Shown here: one piece after another, positions 30,544 through 38,308 of the stretch | Position numbering within the stretch: the stretch's first letter is position 1 | How the letters are laid out: each line of letters begins with the position of its first letter | IMG/VR virus record: IMGVR_UViG_3300045003_000194 | Coordinates: 1-38,812 of that record | Strand: one strand, 5' to 3' | DNA length: 38,812 nucleotides | Source: a virus | Translations under genes and position numbers: made by a program | Notes under the pieces: model-generated | Databases searched by the model: none | What the model was told of the DNA's origin: nothing | The model's input: the letters and a program-made list of their open reading frames with translations, nothing else

Positions 30544-31446
30544 ATGCGCCCCGAAGAAATCACGCTGGCCATTTTTGAGAAGTACAAACCGGAAGAACTC
30601 GCCGAGGTTGCGCAGCAGATGGCGCAAGCCGTCGCTGACATGGAGACCGCCGAGATGGAAAAGAAAGTCTCAGATGGTGTTTTCAATGAGCGCATAAAAA
30701 AATGTTCGGCGCAGGTGTCCGAGCTCGCCAGCAAGTACAACAAAGGCGGCGAAACCGCGCAAATCGGCTGCAAAATCCGCTACGACATTCCCGCGCCCGG
30801 AAAAAAATCATACATCCGTTTCGACACCGAGGAAGTTGTCGAAGTGCATGACATGACCGAAGGCGAGAAGCAGGAAACCTTTCAGTTTCCACTAGCAGCT
30901 GCCGAAGAGAAGAAAGCCGATGAACCGCCCGCAGATGCACCAGCAGCAGCGCCCGCCGACGAGCCCGCGCCCCAACCGCCGCAACCGCAAGGGCTCACGT
31001 TCAAAGACGTGCAAGCCGTTGGCAATAACATCGCCAAGCTGGAATCAGCGCAGCACCGCGCACAGGCAGTCACCGAGTGGAAGCAAAAGTTAGGCGAGCG
31101 CTTTCTCGCGCAAGGCAGCATCATCGGCCCGGATGGAACCGTGCACGCGATCGAGGCGCAGCCAATGGCCGAGGCTCTTGCCGAGGCATGGCTGACCATC
31201 TCGATCGAGAAAGCCTTGAATCCACCGCCCACAGACGAATTGACGCGCATCTGTCCTTACCCCGGTTGCATACTCTTCGCCGATCATGAAGGTGGACACG
31301 AGTTTCCGCCCGCAGCAGAAGGGCCCAAAGGAACGGAATCAGCCGAAGCGCAGCCGCAACCGCAGCCCGAGAAGAAACCCAAGCGCAAACGAGGCTTTGC
31401 TCCACCACCAGATGAGCAGCCACCAGCGCCAGGAGTGCGCCCGTGA
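30544..31446 (+). CDS. Uncharacterised protein with Pro/Ala linker and basic tail
   Basis: Protein of 300 residues; the start has GGGAGG upstream. The N-terminal half is helical and charged (EKYKPEELAEVAQQMAQAVA), followed by a small beta domain (IGCKIRYDIPAPGKKSYIRF). A Pro/Ala/Glu linker (about 120-150) leads to a second domain with QKLGERFLAQGSIIGPDGTV and a Cys/His pair (RICPYPGCILFADHEGGHEF). It ends in a Lys/Arg-rich tail. Function unknown; the charged tails and linker suggest interaction with DNA. Confidence 0.75.
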   Translation: MRPEEITLAIFEKYKPEELAEVAQQMAQAVADMETAEMEKKVSDGVFNERIKKCSAQVSELASKYNKGGETAQIGCKIRYDIPAPGKKSYIRFDTEEVVEVHDMTEGEKQETFQFPLAAAEEKKADEPPADAPAAAPADEPAPQPPQPQGLTFKDVQAVGNNIAKLESAQHRAQAVTEWKQKLGERFLAQGSIIGPDGTVHAIEAQPMAEALAEAWLTISIEKALNPPPTDELTRICPYPGCILFADHEGGHEFPPAAEGPKGTESAEAQPQPQPEKKPKRKRGFAPPPDEQPPAPGVRP

Positions 31447-31547
31447 AAGCCTTTCTCTATGCCCGTGTATCCACTGGCGAGCAGAGCGAGGGCATGCAGC
31501 TGCGCGAGATGCAGGAATTCGCCACCCGCCGCGGCGCAAGCGTGCAG
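31443..31547 (+). pseudogene. Amputated N-terminus of a serine recombinase
   Basis: From a GTG overlapping the preceding stop (GTGA), the first 33 residues are a typical resolvase/invertase N-terminus: MKAFLYARVSTGEQSEGMQL, then REMQEFATRRG, with the catalytic serine in ARVST. After about base 31540 the frame reads on only as the antisense of the tyrosine recombinase gene. The remaining catalytic core and the DNA-binding domain are gone. It is therefore a relic created when the neighbouring recombinase segment arrived. Confidence 0.8.
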
Positions 31548-32153
31548 CTAATCGTCCCAAAGCCGTTGAAATTTGCGCGCGCTCAGGTGTGTGTATCGCA
31601 CGGTATGCCGAATGTTGGCATGTCCCAAATAGGCTTGAATGACGCGCAAATCCTGCCCGCGCTCCGCAAGATAATAGCCGCAAGAGTGGCGGAACATGTG
31701 CGGATGCACATTCAGGCTGCCGAGGCCCGCGCGCACGGCCAGGCGTTCCACCATCAGCTGCACCCCGCGAGCCGTGAGTTGCCCACCGCGCTCCGAAGCA
31801 AAAACGAAATCGGCGGACGTCGGACCGTCGCGTTTGAGTTGACGCAAGGCTCGAATCTCCACCCCGCGCAACGGATGGTCGCCGGAGAGGCTACCCTTTT
31901 CACGTCGCACGTGGAAGATACCGCGCTCCAGGTCGAAATCAGGCCAGACTGTCCACAGCGCTTCGACTACCCGCAGCCCGTGTGTCCACATCGCCAGCAG
32001 GAGCGCATGGTCTCGCACCCCATAGCGATTCTCGCGGGCAGATTTCAACAGCTTTTCCACTTCGTCTGGAATCAAGTGCTCGCGCGATCTTTGCCGACGG
32101 CCCGGCCCCGGGACGACTGTTCGCTCTAAGGCGATTGGCACCACGTTTCCCAT
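31548..32153 (-). CDS. FimB/FimE-like small tyrosine recombinase
   Basis: Protein of 201 residues from the ATG at 32153, with a GGGGGG stretch 9 bases upstream; a GTG at 32213 would add 20 residues. The catalytic residues are all present: Arg in HGLRVVEAL, Lys in VRREKGS, His and Arg in HPHMFRHSCG, His in LGHANIRHT, and Tyr in VRYTHLS. The short length, lack of an arm-binding domain and the PHMFRHSCGYYLAERG and GHANIRHTVRYT segments resemble FimB/FimE-type invertases and XerC-like stand-alone enzymes. It is the only minus-strand gene in the plus arm. Possible roles are phase inversion, integration into a host site, or resolution of genome dimers. Confidence 0.88.
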   Translation of the reverse strand: MGNVVPIALERTVVPGPGRRQRSREHLIPDEVEKLLKSARENRYGVRDHALLLAMWTHGLRVVEALWTVWPDFDLERGIFHVRREKGSLSGDHPLRGVEIRALRQLKRDGPTSADFVFASERGGQLTARGVQLMVERLAVRAGLGSLNVHPHMFRHSCGYYLAERGQDLRVIQAYLGHANIRHTVRYTHLSARKFQRLWDD

Positions 32154-32230
32154 CAGCGCTAACCCCCCGCTTTCAAAGGGTAGCAAAACCGGAACTGTAC
32201 GCAAAAGAGCCACTTTAAGAACAGTTTTTT

Positions 32231-32737
32231 ATGAAAACAAAAGAAGCTGGTTTCGAAGGTTTTCCGGCTCACCACAAGATTGTGCGGTACTGGCAAGGGC
32301 GCCCAGAAGTAGCAAAGATTTTCGATGACGCACCCTGCTGCTTCGCATGCCGCAACGGCGTGTATCAGTGGCAAGAACTACAACGGGCCCACATCATCGC
32401 TTTCTGCCACGATGGTTCGTTTGAGCCGGAAAACTTTGTCCTGCTGTGCCTTTCCTGCCATAAAGAAGCGCCAATGGTGACCGACCGGGAGATGTTCATC
32501 CGCTGGGTGCAAAAGCACCCACATTTTACCCAGCCGATGGTCGAGTTAACCGAAGCAGTCCAAAAGCTAGAAAGCTACGGCCTAATAATCCGCGAAGGCG
32601 ACGCGGAACGTTTTACCCAATTCCTGCGCTCTAGAAAGCTAAGATTTCACCCTCACAGCACGCTTGCAGAAAAACTCCGCGTGCTCATTTTTCTCCTAGG
32701 TGAATACCTACGCGCCAGAGGCGAAGTGTTCTCATGA
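32231..32737 (+). CDS. HNH-like zinc-binding protein
   Basis: Protein of 168 residues, starting just after the divergent recombinase gene, with base use richer in A and T than its neighbours. The site CCFACRNGVYQWQELQRAHI, then ENFVLLCLSCHKEAP, is a CxxC-H-N-CxxCH zinc fold of HNH type (AHI, N, CLSCH). The C-terminal helices contain YLRARGEVFS. It ends in ATGA overlap with the helicase-methyltransferase gene. It may be a nuclease acquired together with the recombinase region. Confidence 0.72.
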   Translation: MKTKEAGFEGFPAHHKIVRYWQGRPEVAKIFDDAPCCFACRNGVYQWQELQRAHIIAFCHDGSFEPENFVLLCLSCHKEAPMVTDREMFIRWVQKHPHFTQPMVELTEAVQKLESYGLIIREGDAERFTQFLRSRKLRFHPHSTLAEKLRVLIFLLGEYLRARGEVFS

Positions 32738-35379
32738 TTGAGTCTTACCAGGAATTCTTGCGCTCCAAGATGGTGTCCGCGCCGGAGCGCGGCATCTCGA
32801 TCGACCCCGCCGCCATCCACCCGCTGCTGAAGCCCCACCAGCGCGCCATCGTGCACTGGGCCTTAAAGAAAGGCTGCGCCGCCTTGTTTGAAGCCTTCGG
32901 GCTGGGCAAGACCATGCAGCAGCTGGAAATTGCCCGCCACATCTCCCAGCACACCTGTGAGCCGTTTCTCATCGTCGCACCGCTGGGAGTGCGCCAGGAA
33001 TTCCGCCGCGACGCCGAGCGCTTAGGGCTGGATTGCACGTTCATCCGCACCACCGCCGAGGCCAAATTCGGAGCGCCGCACATCTACCTGACTAATTACG
33101 AATCCGTGCGCGAGGGAAAGATCGACCCGCGCAAGTTCGCCGGCGCATCGCTCGACGAAGCAGCCATCCTGCGCGGCTTCGGAGGCACCAAGACCTTCCG
33201 CGAATTCATGCGCCTCTTCGAAAACGGCCAGGTGCGCTACAAATTTGTGGCTACCGCGACCCCCAGCCCCAACGAATACATCGAACTGCTGGCCTATGCC
33301 GCATTCCTCGATGTGATGGATGTATCGCAGGCCAAGACGCGCTTTTTTAAGCGCGACTCCACCAAAGCGGACAACCTGACTCTACACGCCAACAAAGAGC
33401 GCGAATTCTGGCTTTGGGTTTCCAGCTGGGCCATTTTCCTGCAATCGCCCGAGGATCTCGGCTTCGATGGTTCGGAATATGCGCTGCCCGAACTGGACGT
33501 GCAGTGGCATGAGTTGCCTTCAGATCACACCACGGCGCCGCCGGAAAAAGGCGGACAGGGAAGATTGATCCGGTCCACCGCGCTGGGAGTGACGCACGCG
33601 GCCCGCGAGAAGAAAGATAGCCTGCAGGCCCGCGTGCAAAAAGTTTTCAGCCTAGCCACTCAGGTGCCAGAGAAGCAGCAATTTATCGTGTGGTGCGACC
33701 GCAACGATGAGCAGCACGCCATCGACAAGGCGCTAGAGCATGTCGCCTCGTTCTCATCTCTGTATGGTGATCAGACCATCGACGCCCGCGAGAACCTGCT
33801 CGCCGCATGGAAGAACCGCGAAACCACCGCCTTTATCTCTAAGCCTGTGATGTACGGCGCAGGCGTGAACCTGCAACAGTGCTCCGTTGCGATCTATGCC
33901 GGCATCGGCTTCAAATTCGCGGAGTTCATCCAAAGCGTTCATCGGGTATACCGATTCCTGCAATCCCGCAAGGTCACCATCCATCTGATCTACACCGAAG
34001 CCGAGCGGGAAGTCCGTCGCAACCTGGAAGAAAAGTGGGCCAAACACAATGAGTTAGTGGCGCAGATGTCCGCCATCATCCGCGAGTACGGCCTCGCCAC
34101 CAACGCGCTCGAGAAAGAATTTGGCCGATCGCTGGGAGTGGAAAGGGAAGAGGCTGCCGGCGAAAACTGGAAGATGGTGCACTCCGATGCTGTGCTCGAA
34201 ACTGCAGCCATGCCCGACGCCAGCGTGCACCTGATTCTCTCTTCCATCCCATTCAGCACCCAGTACGAATACTCGCCGTCTTATAACGACTTCGGCCACA
34301 CTGATTCGAACGAACAATTCTGGGAACAGATGGACTTTCTGATTCCCGAGCTTTTGCGCGTGCTGCACCCCGGCCGCGCCTGCCTGATTCATGTGAAAGA
34401 CCGCATCGTGCCCGGAGGCTTGAATGGCATGGGCTTTCAGACCGCCTACCCGTTTCACTGCGATGCCATCCGCCGATTTCAGCGCGCAGGCTTCGCCTAC
34501 CTCGGCATGAAAACCATCGTCACCGACGTGGTGCGCGAAAACAATCAAACCTATCGGCTGGGCTGGACCGAGCAATGCAAAGACGGCAGCCGCATGGGTG
34601 TGGGCATGCCAGAATATCTGCTGATTTTCAGGAAGCCACCGACCGACCCCACCCGCGGCTATGCCGACGTGCCGGTAGTAAAAGAGAAGGCGGTTTATTC
34701 CCGCTCCAGGTGGCAGATCGACGCCCACGGTTTTGCGCGATCGAGTGGGAATCGCCTTCTGTCTGTAGAAGATTTGCAGGGTGTGCCCCACGAGCGCATC
34801 TTCAAGATGTTCCGCGAATTCTCCCACACCCAGGTCTATAACTTCGAGCACCATGTCGCACTCTCGGAATCGCTCGAAACCTGCCAGGAGTGCGGCCACA
34901 TCCACTTATCCCCAACCCGCTGCGATCATGTCATCGCCGCCCACGCCACCGGGCCCGAGGATCCAAACAAGTTAGTCTGTGGATGCCGCGGAGCCGGACG
35001 CCTGCCCGTCACTTTTATGCTGCTGCAGCCGCAATCGTGGCATCCGGACGTGTGGACCGATATCACCCGCATGCTCAGCCTGAATTCCGCGCAGTCGGCC
35101 AGCGGACGCGAGATGCATCTGTGCCCCATGCAATTCGACTTGGCCGATAGGGCCATCGCGCAATTCACCATGAAGGGTGAAACTGTGTTCGATCCATTCG
35201 CGGGATTGGGGACTGTGCCCCTAAGAGCGATTAAATTGGGGAGAAAAGGCATCGGCTGCGAGCTCGCTGCCTCGTATTTTCGGGATGCCTGCTTCTATCT
35301 GGAGGCAGCCGAGAGACAGATGGCCACGCCGACATTGTTTGATCTTGTGCAACACGAACCGGAGAGCGTCGAAGCGTGA
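32734..35379 (+). CDS. Fused SNF2-type helicase and DNA methyltransferase
   Basis: Protein of 881 residues. Domain 1 (about 30-460) is an SF2/SNF2-like helicase: Walker A EAFGLGKT (53-60), a DEAA motif II (SLDEAAIL), motif III TATPSPN, and a C-terminal helicase lobe with QSVHRVYRFLQ. Domain 2 (about 480-870) is an amino-methyltransferase in the beta order: motif IV SSIPF near 506, then FHCDAIRRFQRAGF, a target-recognition region with CxxC knuckles (CQECGHIH), and motif I DPFAGLGTVPLRAIKLGRKG with GCEL near 820. Motif IV is SSIPF rather than D/N/S-PPY/W. Such fusions are known in phages. I infer self-DNA modification against host restriction, possibly coupled to translocation. Target base and site unknown. 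Confidence 0.88.
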   Translation: MIESYQEFLRSKMVSAPERGISIDPAAIHPLLKPHQRAIVHWALKKGCAALFEAFGLGKTMQQLEIARHISQHTCEPFLIVAPLGVRQEFRRDAERLGLDCTFIRTTAEAKFGAPHIYLTNYESVREGKIDPRKFAGASLDEAAILRGFGGTKTFREFMRLFENGQVRYKFVATATPSPNEYIELLAYAAFLDVMDVSQAKTRFFKRDSTKADNLTLHANKEREFWLWVSSWAIFLQSPEDLGFDGSEYALPELDVQWHELPSDHTTAPPEKGGQGRLIRSTALGVTHAAREKKDSLQARVQKVFSLATQVPEKQQFIVWCDRNDEQHAIDKALEHVASFSSLYGDQTIDARENLLAAWKNRETTAFISKPVMYGAGVNLQQCSVAIYAGIGFKFAEFIQSVHRVYRFLQSRKVTIHLIYTEAEREVRRNLEEKWAKHNELVAQMSAIIREYGLATNALEKEFGRSLGVEREEAAGENWKMVHSDAVLETAAMPDASVHLILSSIPFSTQYEYSPSYNDFGHTDSNEQFWEQMDFLIPELLRVLHPGRACLIHVKDRIVPGGLNGMGFQTAYPFHCDAIRRFQRAGFAYLGMKTIVTDVVRENNQTYRLGWTEQCKDGSRMGVGMPEYLLIFRKPPTDPTRGYADVPVVKEKAVYSRSRWQIDAHGFARSSGNRLLSVEDLQGVPHERIFKMFREFSHTQVYNFEHHVALSESLETCQECGHIHLSPTRCDHVIAAHATGPEDPNKLVCGCRGAGRLPVTFMLLQPQSWHPDVWTDITRMLSLNSAQSASGREMHLCPMQFDLADRAIAQFTMKGETVFDPFAGLGTVPLRAIKLGRKGIGCELAASYFRDACFYLEAAERQMATPTLFDLVQHEPESVEA

Positions 35380-36242
35380 AAATCGCCAGAGTGTTCCCGC
35401 GACAAACGAGAGCGACGCCAAATGATGAGTTGGCGTTCTTTGGCCCGCCACCGTTCTACGTGGAAGCCGACGAGGTGCACGTCTCTGTAACGTTCACCGC
35501 TGACAAGCTTCGCGCCGAAGAATTAGCCGAGCAGTGGAAGCACATTGCTCCGGTAAAGATCGGCGGTGTAGCCTACGGCGATCCGGGCCAGAAGTTTATC
35601 CCAGGCAAATACATCAGGCACGGCTACACGTTCACTTCCCGCGGATGCCCAGAGCGATGCTGGTACTGCTCAGTCTGGAAGCGCGATCCAAAGATTCGGT
35701 TGCTGCCGATTCAGGACGGATGGAACATCCTCGATGACAACCTGCTCGCCTGCCCCGAGGATCATTTCCGCTCCGTCATCGCCATGCTGTCGCGACAGAA
35801 GCGCCGCGTCGAATTCACGGGCGGGCTTCAGGCATCACGCCTCACGGATTGGCACGTACAAGGGTTTGCGAGCCTCAAACCGCGCCCGGTGTGCTTTTTC
35901 GCATACGACGATCCCGACAAGTGCAAAAAGAGCCCATACGAAGCCATGCGCGCAGCAGCCGAAAAGATGTTATCTGCTGGCTTCACCACTGCATCCCACC
36001 GCCTGAGAACGTTCGTATTTATCGGATTCCCGCACGATACATTTGAGAAGGCAGAGCGCCGCCTGCGTGAAATGGTGGATATCGGCTTCACGCCTTTCGC
36101 AATGTTATGGCAGCCGGAAACCCCGAGCGCGGAGAAGTGGAGACCGGCGCCAGAATGGAAGAAGTTTCAGAACAGTTGGGCACGGCCCGCTCGCATTTAT
36201 CCGAGCAATCGCACCGATCAGCAGGCAGAGATGTTCGCATGA
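35376..36242 (+). CDS. Radical SAM protein
   Basis: Protein of 288 residues from a GTG overlapping the preceding stop (GTGA). The CxxxCxxC signature is complete: SRGCPERCWYCSVW (Cys91, Cys95, Cys98). Next follow the GG motif region (VEFTGGLQASRLTDWHV) and FFAYDDPDKCKKSPYEAM, RTFVFIGFPHDTFEKAERRL, consistent with a (beta/alpha) barrel and an E/P-type strand. It would reductively cleave S-adenosylmethionine. The substrate is unknown; because its neighbours are a DNA methyltransferase and ATPase, DNA or tRNA modification is a reasonable guess. Overlaps the ATPase gene by ATGA. Confidence 0.88.
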   Translation: MKIARVFPRQTRATPNDELAFFGPPPFYVEADEVHVSVTFTADKLRAEELAEQWKHIAPVKIGGVAYGDPGQKFIPGKYIRHGYTFTSRGCPERCWYCSVWKRDPKIRLLPIQDGWNILDDNLLACPEDHFRSVIAMLSRQKRRVEFTGGLQASRLTDWHVQGFASLKPRPVCFFAYDDPDKCKKSPYEAMRAAAEKMLSAGFTTASHRLRTFVFIGFPHDTFEKAERRLREMVDIGFTPFAMLWQPETPSAEKWRPAPEWKKFQNSWARPARIYPSNRTDQQAEMFA

Positions 36243-37330
36243 TCCCCCTCGGCTTCGAAGTTCCCACCGGCCAGCCTGTACACGTCCCCGCTGGCCACAT
36301 GGTGATAGTGGGTCAAACGCAAAGAGCCGGGAAAACCACCGCCCTAGAAGCCTGCGCCTCGCGCTCGGAGAAAAAGTGCATCGCCTTCCTCACCAAGCGC
36401 GGCGAAGGCTCATTCCGACTGGCTCACGAAATCCCGCCCTACTACGAGGACCATCCCGACTGGCGCACCGTGCGCGCGCTTTGTGAAGCACTCACGGAAG
36501 AAAAGTATGATAAATTCCAGCGCCAGTGCTTGCGCAGCGTCTGCCGCGCCGGACAAAGCGGACGGCCTGCCACCAAAAGCTTTGTGGAATGGGAGAAGCC
36601 CGCTACGCTTGAAGAAATTCTCCGCAACTGCAATCTAGCCCTCTCGAAGGCGGGCGGACAGCGCGAGTTGATTTTTGGCGAACTGAAAGACGACCTCGAG
36701 ACCGCGACCGAAGAACTGGCCAAGCTGAAAACCAAATCCGCCGACCCGCAGCTAGTCGAAGGCTTGAACGTGATCGACTTGGAGCGCTACGAGTTTCACA
36801 TCCAGTCGCTGATTGTGCGCAGTGTCATCCGCTGGGTGCACCGCTACTCCCAAAAGACGATTGTGGCCATGCCCGAGGCCTGGAGGTTCGCGCCCGCGCA
36901 AAGAAGGTCTCCTGTGCGCGACGCCGCCGAGGAATTTATCCGCCAGGGCGCTGCCCTTGAGAATTTCCTGTGGATTGATTCCCAGAACATTTCCGGCATC
37001 TCCGCCGTGCTCCTGTCCCAAATCCGCGTATGGCTCTTTGGCGTGCAGCGCCTGCGCTCGGAGATTGAAAAGACGCTGGACGCCATCCCTGATTTTTTGT
37101 ACCCGCGACCAAAAGCAGGCGACATTGCCGGACTCGGCCGCGGCGAATTCATCGTGTGCTTCGATCAGGAGATGTACCGCACCTACGTGTGGCCCGCCTG
37201 GATGAAATATGCTGCCCACGCCGAAGCCATCGCCCGCGGCGAAGAACCTGTAGACTCAGCTAGAGAGATTGTGAGGGAATTCGATGCAGAGAGGATTAGC
37301 GATGGCAGGACTGATCGCGACGCTTCTTAG
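36239..37330 (+). CDS. Second HerA/FtsK-superfamily ATPase
   Basis: Protein of 363 residues; the ATG forms ATGA with the radical SAM stop. Walker A is GQTQRAGKT (25-33), followed by FLTKRGEGSFR. The Walker B-like strand is TIVAMPEAWRFAP (about 208-219), where Pro replaces the usual Asp but the Glu is kept, as I recall for this phage family. ENFLWIDSQNISG (about 241) is the sensor, then LLSQIRVWLFGVQRLRSEIE. It is smaller and simpler than the ATPase at 27936, closer in size to packaging ATPases of membrane phages (PRD1 P9, P23-77), so it is my slight preference as packaging motor. Its last 30 residues are part of a displaced cassette: the older 3' end lies at 37801-37866. Confidence 0.83.
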   Translation: MIPLGFEVPTGQPVHVPAGHMVIVGQTQRAGKTTALEACASRSEKKCIAFLTKRGEGSFRLAHEIPPYYEDHPDWRTVRALCEALTEEKYDKFQRQCLRSVCRAGQSGRPATKSFVEWEKPATLEEILRNCNLALSKAGGQRELIFGELKDDLETATEELAKLKTKSADPQLVEGLNVIDLERYEFHIQSLIVRSVIRWVHRYSQKTIVAMPEAWRFAPAQRRSPVRDAAEEFIRQGAALENFLWIDSQNISGISAVLLSQIRVWLFGVQRLRSEIEKTLDAIPDFLYPRPKAGDIAGLGRGEFIVCFDQEMYRTYVWPAWMKYAAHAEAIARGEEPVDSAREIVREFDAERISDGRTDRDAS

Positions 37331-37799
37331 CGTGTTTGGCTGCCGCAGCAGCAAGAGCGGCAAAACATCAGACGCCAACCCAACGAAGCAGACACTGCAA
37401 CACTTGGTTGCCACACTCACTCCATGCCCCGATGCTGCCGATGGTCTTGCTTTAGACAAACTATGGCCTCTTTTCACCGACACGCCAAACGATCTAACTG
37501 TATGGATGAGCGACGATTACTCGAAGAATCGCTGGGAGCCAGTCTTTCAGGCGTGGCAGGAGAAGTTGGATAAATACCGAGCATGGGCAGGAGCCCTCCA
37601 AGATCGCTGCGCTAGGGACGCCTATTTGCACTGGCTAGATTATTATCAGCGTCAACTGGAAACGGCCCGCGACGAACTGCGCACGCACGCTGAGCAAAAC
37701 CACATGCAGCAATACGATGCACAATTAAAGCGCGAACGTGCAGACCGTGACGCCTACCAGCAAGAGGTTAATGGAAAATTCCCCGACCCGCCACACTAA
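37284..37799 (+). CDS. Inserted lipoprotein gene
   Basis: Protein of 171 residues overlapping the ATPase gene by 47 bases. Start ATG at 37284 has GAGG 8 bases upstream; an internal ATG at 37302 has GAGAGG and is also possible. The N-terminus MQRGLAMAGLIATLLSVFGC is a lipoprotein signal with Cys about residue 20. The mature part is helical and rich in charged residues (LETARDELRTHAEQNHMQQY). Base use is less GC-rich than its neighbours. It splits the old ATPase 3' end from the next gene, so it is a late arrival, like a moron. A role in superinfection exclusion is possible. Confidence 0.75.
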   Translation: MQRGLAMAGLIATLLSVFGCRSSKSGKTSDANPTKQTLQHLVATLTPCPDAADGLALDKLWPLFTDTPNDLTVWMSDDYSKNRWEPVFQAWQEKLDKYRAWAGALQDRCARDAYLHWLDYYQRQLETARDELRTHAEQNHMQQYDAQLKRERADRDAYQQEVNGKFPDPPH

Positions 37800-37800
37800 A

Positions 37801-37866
37801 GAACCTGTGGACAGTGCACGGGAAATTGTGCGAGAGTTTGACCGAGAGCGAGAAGCCGCGCCATGA
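37801..37866 (+). pseudogene. Stranded old 3' end of the ATPase gene
   Basis: This segment reads EPVDSAREIVREFDREREAA then P and TGA in one frame. The present ATPase end (from 37244) reads EPVDSAREIVREFDAERISD. The first 14 residues are the same although many codons differ (for example TCA versus AGT for Ser). The TGA forms ATGA with the next gene at 37863, just as most genes here are joined. It is the original ATPase end, cut off by the lipoprotein cassette. Confidence 0.82.
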
Positions 37867-38078
37867 ATCATGCATTAGCGATTGCGGTGATGGTAGCTGG
37901 CATCCTCTACGTATTCTTGAGTTTAGGGTTCGGAATTTCCCTCAGCCACAAAAATGCTCCTATATCGTCTGGGTTGATTGCATTCCTTTACTGGCCCGCA
38001 ATAGCAGCACTACTATTAGGTCTGCATATCGGCGGAACGATGTACCGATGGTTGCAGGAAAGCGAGCACCACCGATGA
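37863..38078 (+). CDS. Small two-helix membrane protein
   Basis: Protein of 71 residues with two membrane helices (about 5-27, LAIAVMVAGILYVFLSLGFG, and about 36-58, SGLIAFLYWPAIAALLLGLH) and a short polar tail. ATGA overlaps both the stranded ATPase end and the next gene. It could be a holin, an inner-membrane anchor for packaging, or a superinfection-exclusion protein. Confidence 0.72.
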   Translation: MNHALAIAVMVAGILYVFLSLGFGISLSHKNAPISSGLIAFLYWPAIAALLLGLHIGGTMYRWLQESEHHR

Positions 38079-38308
38079 GCCACCAGAGCCGCTACAATCC
38101 TGAGTCGAACATCCAGCCTCCGAAGTGCCCCTACTGCTCCACCCCGCTGCCCCAAGTCGATTGCTATCAATGGACGCGCCAGGCCGCATCCGGCCTGATG
38201 ATGATCTTCGCCATCAACTGCCCTAACGCCGAGTGCAAGAAACTGCTAGGCACGCAGATTGCGCTCATTCCCCATGCCGAAGAGCATGCCATCGTCGGCC
38301 CGCACTAG
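38075..38308 (+). CDS. Zinc-ribbon protein ending the plus-strand arm
   Basis: Protein of 77 residues from the ATGA overlap; the longer frame from 37814 is a shadow of the membrane gene. CPYCSTPLPQVDCYQWTRQA then INCPNAECKKLLGTQI gives two Cys pairs of a zinc ribbon. Its TAG shares the CTAG at 38305-38308 with the minus-strand fibre gene, so the two arms end stop to stop. Function unknown. Confidence 0.75.
   Translation: MSHQSRYNPESNIQPPKCPYCSTPLPQVDCYQWTRQAASGLMMIFAINCPNAECKKLLGTQIALIPHAEEHAIVGPH

Noticed and set aside
31548-32129. Plus-strand continuation of the serine recombinase frame (about 190 codons)
   Set aside because: After the first 33 residues the reading is the antisense of a complete tyrosine recombinase with all catalytic residues, so only the N-terminal piece is a recombinase relic.
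31548-32153. Invertible DNA segment for the FimB-like recombinase
   Set aside because: I found no pair of inverted repeats flanking a promoter or a fibre end. The repeats at 19968 and 25078 enclose only 15 and 22 bases.
20137-38308. CRISPR array, insertion sequences, tRNA genes or rRNA
   Set aside because: No regular direct repeats with spacers, no transposase with terminal repeats and no RNA gene pattern were seen on either strand.
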